This document shows, in pieces, positions 13,215 to 25,500 of a DNA stretch of 64,000 nt (positions within the stretch are counted from its first letter, which is position 1; each line of letters opens with the position of its first letter). The position numbers were made by a program, and so were the translations under genes. The notes under the pieces were generated by a model. It did no database searches and was not told where the DNA came from. It was given only the letters and a program-made list of their open reading frames with translations. The stretch is from Tetradesmus obliquus (Eukaryota; Chlorophyta; Chlorophyceae; Sphaeropleales; Scenedesmaceae), in assembly GCA_030272155.1 (NCBI GenBank), contig CP126195.1, positions 5,501,001-5,565,000 of the forward strand, written 5' to 3'.

Positions 13215-16200
13215 TGCTGGACAGCAGTCACATGGCCAGACAGTGAGGGCGAAGACCTGCCACCAACAGACGAGCTGTCCTGCTGCTCCCCTGGCCCATC
13301 TTCATATGCGGCAGCCTGCCAGGGCAGCCGCTGTTGACTAGCGGCGGCAGCAGCTGAACCAGGTGCGTGATGCTGCTGCTGGCTGCGTGCAGATGATGCT
13401 GGGAATCCACTGAGGTCTGCACTCAGCCCTGCAGGGATCTCAAGCCGTGGCAAGTTGAAACTGAAGTCTAACCGCTCGCTAGTGCCCGCGGCAGCAGCAG
13501 CAGCACCGGAGGGCCTGCCGCTGCTGCCGCTGCCGTGCCCGGCTGCAGCTTCTGCAGGCTGCTGCTGTGCAAATTGCTGCAGCTGCAGCCCGAGCTCCTG
13601 CGCTGCCTGCTTCATGACTGCCAGCTCAGCACTCAGCACATGGCTCAAGCTGCCTGAGCCAGCTGCTGCTGCTGCTGCTTGGCCGCTGCCGCTGGCTGAC
13701 TTGGCTGAGCGAGGCGTGGTGGCAGCAGTGCTGTGGCCTGACCTGCTGCCATCTGCTGCTGCTGCTGCTGCCAAAGCCTGCTGCACACTCTCTGCGCAGC
13801 TCACGCTGCGCTGGATGGAGCGGCACAGCAGCAACGCCCTGCAGCAAGAGTAACAACACAATGAGGACCTTTGAGATGCCATATGCTCGAATCTGAGCAT
13901 TCCTTGTTGGGCAAACCCACCTGCCTTGATACACGTGTGATGATAGTTTTACTGGGCACAAACAACACAGTGTTCACAGAAGTTGAAAGAAGCAGTACAC
14001 CTATTTCAAGTGTGCAAAAGTGGTAGCTACCAATCACACCTGTTGTACTGCAGCTGCTTATCTCAGGAAGTGCAGCAAAACAGGCACCTCTGTTGCAGTG
14101 GCCCATTGCAATTCACTGTTCACAGTGGGCAAGCACGGCATGCAGTGCGTGACCAAACCATTGGCAACAAACAAACCCAAGTGGGCAAGAAGGCACACAC
14201 ACACCTTGCTGTATCTGGAGGCGAAGCACTGCATGGCTGCTGCACCTCCTGCAGCTCATGCTGCTGCTGCTGCTGCTGGGCTGCAAAGGACCCTGACCTT
14301 CTTGGCCCTGCAGCAGCAGCTGAGGCTGAGCTGTGAGCGGGTGAGGTAGCCTGCTGGTGCTGCCTCTCCCTGGAGTGCTGCGCTGCAGCCTCCATGTCAC
14401 TGCAGCCAGCAGACAGATGCACACATTGCGGAACCAGTCAGACGAGGAGCAGCTGCAAGCAGGTAATCAACACTGCGGCCCACACCGCAGTCATTTACAT
14501 AGTGCAGGGGTGACAAGCGCAACAAGCAGCCCTGCACATCACACGCCATTCGCTCTGCTGTAGATCATTGCTGCAGCAGCCGAAGCATACGCCACTTGTT
14601 TCTCTGATTAGGCCGACCTGCGCGCTGTGCTGAGGTCCCAAATGCACGCTACGCGCCCTTGCATAACAGTCAGCAAGAGCCCCACCTGAGCTGCTGCTGC
14701 AGCATTTCCACTTCCATCTCCAGTGCTGTGACCCTGTTGAGAGCCTCGTCGCGCGCAGCTGCCGCAGCATCCTTGAGCTTCAGGAACGCAGCGTTCTCAT
14801 TGGTCAGGCGCGTGAGCAGGCCCCCGATTTCCTTTGCCTGAAAGGGCGGCAGCAGCGGCAGCGATGCAGGCAGTGGGAGCGTGACTTGTGCGCAGCACGC
14901 CGAGGGAACATGGTGCGCTGTGTGCACCACAGCTGCATGCTGGAACCCCAACCGTTCATCAACAGGCAGCACAGTACAAAGTACTGCAACATTCATTCAC
15001 TGTCGCGCGCTGCTGAAAGCTACGGCTATCCCAGCTCGCAAATCACACAGCACCTGCATTCCATCTCGCCCACCTGAGCAGCAGTCAGCACTGCGCCTCC
15101 TCTTGGTGCTTTGTCACTGCTGCCTTCGGCTGCACTTGCAGCAGCGGCATGGCCACTGCTGCGGCCACCAGTCGAGGATCCATTCAGTGCGGTGTTGAAG
15201 GAGCCTATAGAGCCAGGACCGGATCCCTCTGCATTCTGCAGATTGCTGCCGCCTGCTGTTGCAGCCATGAGCTTGCTTGTTGTGCTGGCGAGTGTCATGT
15301 TCTGGCTGGCCATGCTGTCGCGCTCGGCTGTGAGAGTGGCCACCTGCAGCAAGGCAAACACAAACATGTCAGCAAGTACAGACACGCTGATTCAGAGGCT
15401 TCCAGGGCCTATGCTGTGCACTCCCGGCACACGTATCTTGCAGAATAGGCAGCTGCACTTTCCAACAAAACAACCATACACATGCAGCAGACACTCTGCA
15501 GGCAGGAACACTGAATAAAATCTGACAACCTTCAAATACACGGACCCACCAGCTGCTGCAGGCGCTCCCGCTCCGCTGTCATCTGCCGCAATGCCGCACT
15601 GCTGCGCTGCGCCTCTGCCTTGGCAGCCTCTGCATCCGCCCTGGCAGCAGCACGGCCCTGCAGCAGCGCATCCCGCTCCCGCTGCGCAGCATCCGCAGCA
15701 GCTGCTGCGCGCTGCGCCTCTTCTGTGGCTGGTGCCAGCGCCTCCTGCAGCTTGTCGCGCTGCTTGATTAGCGCTGCATTCTCACGAGTGAGGCGCGCCA
15801 GCATGGTGCCAATTTCCTTCAGCTGCGCAGATGATATGCGCGGTGCAGCAGCTCCTGCAGCATCCGCAGCTGCTGAAGCAGGTGCAGATGCAGCGCGGGC
15901 GCGGCCGAAGCTGCCGCCATCGCTGCTGCCGGCTGATGCTACTGAGGGGGATGCGGCAGCTGTGTCGGTCAAGGGAGCTGCTGCGGCCATGAGCTGGTTG
16001 GTGGTTGCTGCCAGGGTGGCGTTTTGGCTGGCCAGCGCGTCCCGCTCTTTGCGCACATCCGCGACCTGCACAAAACAGCAGTTGTGCAGACCATCAGGAT
16101 GACGATGTGGCTACGTATTGTTGGGTTGGTATTTGCAGCTACACCCTGACTTGCGCTCAAACAACCAACAACAAGAAAGCTGATGACAGCTGATGACATG

Positions 16201-19200
16201 TGGACAGCAAGCATCCCTTGTTGTACAACATGTCTACAGCCTTACCTGTGCACGCAGTGCTTCCAGCGATGTCGCCAGCTCATCTGCCTGGGCTTGCTGC
16301 GCTGCCACATCAAATTCAAGCTGCTCTTTGGCACACAGCAGTTGAGGCACCTGCAGGTAAATCCACAAGCCAGTGTAGGCACAGCACTCAAACATCGTTT
16401 GAGCTACATAATAAAATCAAGGCAGTGCAAGCAGCATGATAAGTTTACGGTGCAACTCTTTGTGGCTTGCTGCATGCATTTTGATGCTGTGCTGTTCTTG
16501 AGCACATTCAGCCAGAAAAATCTATGCGCTACATCAAGCTCAAACCAAAGTTAGCTGGGCCATTTGCTGCTCAAAGAAGCAGCATCTCTCCTGAACTTGA
16601 GCTGCCAACATACCTGGCGCTCTGCTGCTGCCAGCTGCGTTTGGAGGGCCGAGTAGCTGGACTGCTGTGCAGCCATCTCGTCTGCCAGGCCGGCCCTCTC
16701 AGCCAGGGCAGCATCCCTGCAGTGTGCCATATGGCAGCAAGCGGCTAGTCAGAGGCAACACAGCAAACATGGAGCAACATCAAAGATGACAGTGCTGCAG
16801 CATGAAAGAGACAATTGCACCCAAAGCTGTGCTGCAGCCTGCGGCCTTCAGCAGCGTCATGAACAGCAGCTACACAGTCCGACTACATATCTGCTCCCTG
16901 TCGCAAATATCTGCCCACCTGGCTTTGATGAGGGCTGCATTTTCCCGTGTCAGCCGCTGCATCAGCACGCCAATTTCCTTCATCTGCGCAGGCGTCGGCA
17001 CAGCGCCACCGCCAGCAGCAGCAGCGCCTGCAGCTGCAGCGCCTCCTGTCTCAGACTGAGCAGGGGTGCGTGGCCCCACGCCGCCCTGTGCCCTGTCTGC
17101 AGATGCAGCTGCGCTGCTGCTGGAGGCCTCTGCGCCAAGCGTCTTGCCAAGCACTGAAGCAAGCGCTGCATTCTGCTGCGCCAGGCTGTCGCGCTCAGCT
17201 CCAGCTGCTGCCAGCTGCAGCAGGCACACATGCGCACAAAAGCAACACGGGAAACTTGTTAGGAAGCTGTGCTTTATATGCAGGTTGCCAGCAGCAGGCT
17301 CATGCCACATGCAGTATGGCTGTCATCTGCAAACATCAGCTAGCTGCACTGCAGACAACGCCACAGGCTGGCATCAATTGCCATACTAACAGCGCAGGAC
17401 ACATGCCTGGCCTGCAAACGCACCTGTTTTGCAACCTCATCCCTTGCCGCAGCTGTTGCCTCAGCTCTGTTCATCAGAGCCTCCTTGTCTGCTGCTGCTG
17501 TCTCCAGCTGCGTGGACAGCGCATCGAGCTGCGCTGCCAATGCATCACGCTCTGCTGCTAGGCTGGCTGCAGCAGGCTCACTCACAGCAGCTGATGATGT
17601 GGCATGCATCTGCAGGCAACAGCAACAGCACAGGTCCGCATAACAGCAAGGTTTAGGGAGGGTTCAGGTACTGACACAGCACCAGCCCAAGTCTTGGGCC
17701 CCAAGATGCATGTATGCATGTTGCTGTCCTGCAGCGGTTGACCGCCTGCCACACCAGGTCACCACCAGTAGCTCCCCACCAAAAGCATATGCTGCAAGCA
17801 GCTGACCACTCACCCTAGGAGAGTTCACCCGCATAGACGACGCCCTGCTGCTTGCCACTATCGGCAGCCGCCGCGGCTGCTCCACTGACGCAGCAGCTGC
17901 TGCTGCTGCTGCCTCTGCCGCCTCTGCCACAGCAGCAGCCTGTGCCAGCTTCTCCTGCACCTGATACACTACTTCAGTCAGCGCCTCCTCTAAGCCGAGG
18001 CTACATAGCTCAGCCTGCAGCGCAGTTGCAGCAGCTGCAGCAGGCTCCTGGCCCAGCACAAGCTCACTCAGCACCTGCCTGGCTGTAGCCAAGGCAGATG
18101 CCAGCTGCGCATTTGCTGTTGCCAGGTCCTGCTCCAAGCCCTGCTGCTGCGTTTGGCCACTCTCTGCAGCTGGGAAATCCTGCTCATACGGCCTGCTAGG
18201 TGTGGCTGCCACGGAGTCCCCAGTCTGCGCAGCTGCTGAGCGGCTGCTCGCCTGCCTCGCCAGCCGGGCAGCTGCCGTAGCACTATGTGCCCAGCTGCCG
18301 CGGCCGCTGGCTGCAGCTGTTGCAGATACGCGCCCGGTGCTGAGGAGTCCAGGTGACGCAGGGGAGCCTGCGCTGCTGTCCTGGTGCTGTAGCACCTGCA
18401 GCGGAGCAGGCTTGAAGCGGCTGCTGCTGGGACGGGCGAAAGATGAGCTGCGGCTAGTCACCCGTGAGGGGTCGCCAGTGGCTGCTGCTGCAGCTGCGAT
18501 GCCTGCATCAGGCTGCTGTGCGACTGCCTCAGCGAGGGCACCTGCAGCGGGCACAGACAGCAGTCAGTGAGCCTGACGTACGCTGCATGCATGGTGGGAC
18601 CCCAAACCCACGCCCTTGATACTCTGCTGCGGTGCCAACGCACACATGGCTGACATGGGAGATTTTGGCACACACAGGCGCCCTCACCTTCCAAGCGCGC
18701 CACGTCAGCATCCCTTTTCGCCAAGCTGATGCGCAGCGCAGCAATTTGATGAGCCAGGTACTCCTTCTCTGCTGCTGCCAGCCCATGCGCAGCTGCAAAG
18801 GCAACCTGCTGCTCCGGCATGTGCAGCTGGCTGCGGCTGCCATCTGCAGCGTCCACATCGCCTTCTGCTTGCGCTGCTACATCTGGTGCAGGCAGAGCTT
18901 CCACTGTCCAGTTACCTTCTCCAGACCTGGACCTCCAAGAACCAGAGGAACGCACATTGCAGCTTGCACTGCGCACTGCAGCCAGGCCCGCCCTAGGTGC
19001 TCCTGCAGCTGCTGAGAATGAACCTTGCCTGCTGAAGGCAGCTGCGGCAGTACTGCCACCTGCTGTACTGCCAGATGCGCCCTTGCTGCCTAGCAGCTCA
19101 TTAACCCTGCGCTGCAGAGTCTCTGCCTGCCTGCCTTTGTCTGATAGCTGCTGCTTAAGTGCAGCAACACGAGCATCCCGTTCTGCTAGGCGCTGCCGCA

Positions 19201-20850
19201 GCTCGACCTCCGCCCTGCAGGCAACACGCAGAAAACATGACATAATACTACGTGGGCATACCGTGGTATGTTTCATCACAGCCGGGCTGGTGGACTCGTG
19301 CTGACATAGACCCTGGCACTAGCATCAAAGCGTGCATGCATTGTAAACACGCGATGCTGCTCGAACTCTGCAAGCAGCGAGAGCATCACTAACTCATCCA
19401 AACAACAAGGTGGCAGCGTCGAGCCAAAGCATAGCCATCTAGTACTGGAACAAAGAAGAACGCTGGCCGGACCGCAGTTGCCGCGCACCTAGCGCTGACG
19501 CGTAGCTTGCGCTGCAGGTCAGCATTGCCCATCTGCGCCTTCACAAGCTCCCTGGACAGCAGCGCAACGCTGCCGCTGCCGCCACCATCACTGCCGCTGC
19601 TGAAGCCTGCAGCAGCCTCACCATCAGCTGCCCAGCCTGCCTCAGCTGCCTCATACCCGCCGCTGCTGCTGCCGCGCGGCAACTGCCGCGCTGCTGAGCT
19701 GTCATCTGACGGCCTGCCATTGCTCGTGCTGCCGCTACCTGCTGCTGCCTGAGGCCTGCTGCCACCAAAGCTGCTTGACCTGCTCGCAGCAGCACTGCGC
19801 CCTGGTGGGGTGCGTGAGCGGCGGCTGGTGCTGCCAGTGCAAGTTGCGCTCTGTGAGGCGCGCCTGCTCTCAGCGCGCTCAATCGCTGCCAGTGTGGCTT
19901 CCAGGCCCTGCACTGCAGCGCCTGTTACCTCGCCAGCTGCCTGCAGGTCTGTTACTTCTGCTTGCAGCGTGAACACCTGAAAGCAGCAGGCGACAAAGCA
20001 GCAGCAGCTGGACAGGTTTAGTACTGGCTGCATAGCAAAGTGCATGATGAAGCGCATGGTCGTGCGATGCAGCTGCCTGCCATGTAGTCAGCAGGTGATG
20101 CGACAAGTCACATGTCTTGGCTGCTAGCAATCATACAGTAGGCAACAATGACACATACCAGCAACCCTTGAGTTCGCCATCAAAACTCAGTCCGAAGCGT
20201 AACGGAATGCGCACCTGTTGCTGCAGCAGGTCCCGCTCCTGCTCCACCACGTCCAGTTGCCCTTCAAGCAGCGCCACGCGCACCTCAGCGGCATGCAGCG
20301 CAGATGCAGCAGCAGCCTGCGCTGCATCGACTGCAGCTGCCGCGCTGCCTTCTGCCTTGCGGGCTGCCTCGAGGCGCTCTGCGCTGATGGCAGCTGATGA
20401 CTCTGCTGCCTGCTTGCCCAGCAGCTGGCGCAGCTCCTGGAAGGGTTGGATTTGCAACGGATTGCAGCAACATAAGACGACAGTTGCAGGGTGAGCCGCA
20501 TGGCAACAACACTTTACAGCTGCTGTTGACGATTGTGGCCCCTGCCTGTTGCTGCGAGCGGATCACACGCCTCAAGTACAGGTTGCTGAGCAGCAGCACT
20601 GCCATACATACCACTACAATACAATTAGTGTTGAAGCTTGCTACGCACACACATGCTCCTTACCTGCACCTCCCTGCGCAGCCGAGCCTCCTCAGCTGCT
20701 GCAGCCGCTGCCAGCGCTGCACGCTGCGCTGCCAGGGCTGCTGCGTCAGCTGCTTGCTGCTGCGCGCTGGCCTTGCCAGCCTCATCAAGCAACGCCTGCA
20801 GCTCTCCAACTTCCAGCTCTCGCGCAGCCAGCAGCTGCAAACAGCAAAAT

Positions 20851-20892
<42 letters not shown>

Positions 20893-22494
20893 CAGCAGCA
20901 GCAGCAAGACAAGCAGCAGCAGCATGGTCAGCAATACAACACATCTGAGACACTTGCGCCAAACTGCGGTTGCAGATGTCGACTCTCATCAACACCAGCT
21001 ACTCGCATACACAACTTTCTGGCAGCAAAGGGGTACACAGGCAGGCTACCATCGACATTTGCAATTGCGCAGGCGCACTGCTGGTGTATGCCTTGTTGCC
21101 GCACCTGCTTTGACTGCAGCAGCTGGTCTTGCAGGTGGTACACCTCTTGACTGCGGCTAGCAGCCTGCGCTGTCAGCTGGGCAACCTGCAGTGCCAAGTC
21201 TGCCTCACCGCCGCAGCCAGCAGCTGGCCCATCAACGTACTGCTGCTGCTGCTGCTGAGTTGTCTTTGCATTGGCGGACTCCAGCGCTGCTGCCAATCGC
21301 TGTGCGCGCAGCGCCGCTGCATCGCTGCGTGCATTTGCGGCTGCCAGGGATGCCAGCAGCTGCGACTCCACCAGCTTCATGCTGCACACCTGGGCAGTGG
21401 TGACATAGTCACAGCAACAAAAATATTGTGATGTGTGTGGATACATCGGATGCGGTGAGTATTATTTGAATTTTATGTGTGCCCTGCCAACAGTGGTACA
21501 GTAAAGGCTGCACAGCGCCATTGACGATGTCACTCGAGTGTGCAGCTGCTGCGCAGTTCTGTGACCACCAAAAGACTGCCATGTGTGCCCTTCCGCAGCA
21601 GCAGTTGGACAGTGTTACCTGCCGAGTCAGCGCCATCAGCGGTGCCTCTGCAGCCTCGTCACTAGCAGAAGTACTAGATCCGCGGCTGGCGCTCTGCAGC
21701 AGCAGCGCAATCCTGCCCTCAAACCAGCGAATGAGCCCCTCATCGCGCCGCTTGACTGCCTCTGCAACCGCCTCTGCACAGCAGCCGCTGCCAGCAGCCG
21801 CAGCATGCGCCTGCTGCTGGGCCCACTGCGAGCAGCCTGCTGCTTCAGCAGCAGCGGCTGCTGCTGCTCGCCGCAACGCGTCCAGCTCAGCTGTTGCTGC
21901 CTCAAGCTGTAGCGCCAGGCTGCTGGCGGTGCGGCGTGCTGCTGCTGCAGCAGAGTTTGCGCTGTTAGCACTGACTTGCTTTGCCGTCATCTGCTCTGTG
22001 GTCTGCTGCAGCTGGCTGTACAGCACCTCAATGCGCGCCTCCTGCACAATTAGAGCGAGTTGACGGCAGCCAAAGGCAGGCGTCACATGCTGGAGAGATT
22101 CAGGGGAAACCTGCACACCGCGCCTTGCATGCACTGACACCATGGCTGCCGGGTTAGCAACGAGGTAGATGTGACCGAGGCACATTCTCTGGGAGAGCAG
22201 TGTCACAATGCAAAATGCACTCGGCAGAAGATGCGCCATTGCAAGCTGCGCCACACCCTTACCTGCGCGTGCATGCGCTCCACAGCATGCGCTGCCGCCT
22301 GCTCAGCCCTGCGGCCTGCTGCGCGCACCAGCTCCTGCTTCGCTGCCTCTGCTGCCTGCCACTGCCCAGTGAGGCGCTCGAGTGCTGCCTGGGCTGCTGC
22401 CAGCTGTCCAGCCAGTGTAGATGCTTGCTGCGCAGACAGCTGAGCCCCCACCTCACTCTTGACATACAGCCTGAAGGCAGCAACCGCAGCAACC

Positions 22495-22526
<32 letters not shown>

Positions 22527-25500
22527 GGCGGCAGCATGGTGACATCAAGGTCATCGAGGCTGCCAAAGAAACACAACACCAGTGTCCAGCACGCAGTTGT
22601 AGCTGAGCTGTATACAAATCCGTCGCCCTTTGCAACAGCTAGAGATCCCAACAACCACAGCTGGCACCTGCTGTCATGTACTATTGCCTGGCATGGTAAG
22701 AGGAGCAGCAACTGCAATGTAGTCACCTGTCAGACTCCAGCAGCAACTCCTTCAGCTTGAGCATTGCTCCAGGCACCCACGACACATCAGCAGCACCATA
22801 CGCCAGGCCGGAGCTGCGCGTGCCACTGCCACCACGCATGGCTGCGGCAGCAGACTGCTTGCTGCAGGCTGCTTGCACTGACTGCAGCAGTGCGTCAAGC
22901 GTGACTGTCACATGAGCCACGTGAGCAGAGTAGGCATGGGGAGGGTCGTGCGCAAGCTGCTGCTGCAGGCTGTGCTGCATTGCTGATGTGGCTGCCTCGC
23001 GCTCCCTGTACCACGGCAAAGCACACACAAGCAAGACAGCAGTAGTGCTTTAGTAGCAGAGAACACAAGCAGCAGCACGCATACAGTGCTGGAAAACCGT
23101 GTGCCCTCAACATCTGCTAAGCATAACAGCTGCCCTGAAGCCAACCACATGCAGCGGCAAGCGCATGCCAGCATGTCCTCAACAGCTGCCCTTGCTCACT
23201 TTGCCAATTGATGCGCATGGCGCTCTTGGGCCTCCTGCAGAGCTGTATGCATGCCTACTGCCTCTGACTCGGCTGCCACCAGCTGCTGCTGCAACAGCGC
23301 CAACTCCCGGCCAGCTGCAGCAACCTGCAGGGCAGCAACATTACAGCACGTTCAGTGCCAGTGCCCCCATCTCCAATACCAGCAGCAGTCAGGACGCCAA
23401 GCAGTCAAAACCACACTCACTACCACGAAAGCACATGGTGAGTAGCCAGCGGGTGGCCTGCAGGGAGGTGATGCATACGAGGCATAGGGAGTTTTGCACA
23501 AGCAGGCGTAACACACCTGCTGCCCAGCAGCTTTGACTTGGCCTCTGAGCTCTTCCCGTTGCTGGCTGAGTGCAGCATTTGTGTCTTCAGCAGCAGCTGC
23601 CGCTGCTGCACGCGTTGCTGCCTCATGCTGTGCCGACTCCAGCTGCTGCCGCAGCTGGGCCGCAGAAGCAGCACGGGCCCCGCACTCATCCTGAAGCAGC
23701 AGCAGCAACAGCAGCAGCAGCAGAAGCAGAAGCAGCAGAAGCAGAAGCAGCAGAACAGAAGAAAAGAAGGAGTCAGAACGACAATAAGCAGTTGACGACC
23801 GGTGCAAGCTGGACCGCAGGTTCCTGCTACAGGTTGTGACTTTCCAATCTAGGCAGCATGCATGTGTTGACAGTATGCAACACATGCACGCATACGCACA
23901 GTAGGAAAGCGCTGACTGCAAATCTTGCTTTCAGTTCTGGCCCGGCTTGCAAGATGCTATAGCAGAAACCACGCACCATTAGTTCACGCAGGCGCGCCTC
24001 CTGTGCCCCACCCTGCGCCTGCGCTGCTGCTAGCTGTGCTGTAAGCGCCACAACTCGCTGCGCCTGCTCACTGGCACCGCCCGCTTGCAGCGTTTCGATG
24101 GTTTCAAGCAGCACTGCTGCACGCAGCCCAGCACTGTCAAGCTCACAGGTCAGGCGATGCAGCTCCCTGCAGCACAACAACATAACAGAGGGGTTTGCAG
24201 CAGCAGAACAACACTAGTGACGCAGCTATCATTGCATCAGCTGGGCACATGCGGCTAGCATACTATGCATGGGTTGAATGCAGCTGGTGTACAAAAGCAG
24301 CAATGTGCACGATCCTGATAGAGTCGCACCCCTGCTCACCTGTCTTTGGCGGCAATCTGCTGCCTTACGTCTTGTGCCTGTGCTGCGGCAGTGGCTTTCA
24401 CAGCAGCTACCTCAGCAGCAGCTCGTGACATGCCTGCTTGTGCTTCTGCTGCCTGCTGCTTTGCCGCTGCCGCAGCCGCAGCTGCAGTGCTGCGGTCGGC
24501 TGCCGCTGCGTCGCGCGCAGCTTCTGCTGCGGCCAGCCGTTGCTGCATTTCTGCAAGCTCAAAGGTGGCGCGCTTGCCAGCCTGTTTTGTGAAAGAGGGG
24601 TGCAACACCAAGCAGAAGCAGAGCATACGAGTCACGCACACACAGGTAATGCAAATTGTGCACAGCAACAGTAGCAGAGGCAAACAAACAGAAGGCCCAG
24701 GCACCTTGAGCTGCGCTGCTACTAACAAGAGGACGGCTGAGACACATACCAAAAAACGACAGGCCGGCAGTGTGTGCGCAAGTGCCCAACACCACTGCAG
24801 CGCTTCGTAGCAGCATCCACAGTGCCCGGCCACACCAACAACACATGCAAACCCTGCATTGCAAGATATGCTCCTGAAGCACCTGTTGCACATACCTGTA
24901 CTTGCTTCTGCAGCGCGGCTTCTAGCTTTGCATTTGTTGCCGCATCTGCCTGCCCTGCCTGGCCTGCGGCAGCCGCTGCTGTTGCGCGTGCCGCCTCCAG
25001 CTGTGATGACAGCCGTGCCACCTCAACAACTGCAGTCTCGCGGTGCTGCCTGTTGTGAGACAGCAAAAGCAGGTGAAGAAACAGCCGCACCAACTGACAC
25101 AGAAAGAAGGTAGGCCGTTTGCGTGCAGTGATACAACATGTGATTGACAGCAGCACTGCTGCCTGCGTGCTGTTGGATGCTCGCAGAGCTGCGCACGTGC
25201 ATGTATGAAGGCAGCGGGGTGGCGCCACACACTGTTCTATTGCCCTTGAAGCCTGCTCAGCATCCGCTTCATTGCATGCCAGCAGCAGCAGCAGTACCCC
25301 CCCCCCCCCCCCCCCCCGCGCACCTCGCAGACCTAAGCTCTGCCTCCGCTGCCAGCAGCAACTGCTGCAGCTGCAGCAGCCGCTCTTTGTCATCCATGCC
25401 AGAGCCCTGCATGCTGCCGGCGCGTGGGTGGCCCCTGGACACTGCCAACACGCGTGAAGGCCCGTTTCCGGCAGAACCTGCGGCCTGCCCTGCCCTGGCG

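Noticed and set aside
12408-13337. 309-codon plus-strand open frame
   Set aside because: It runs antisense to exons 37-38 of the giant gene, is Cys/Ala-rich from CTG/TGC triplets and lacks domains or splice partners.
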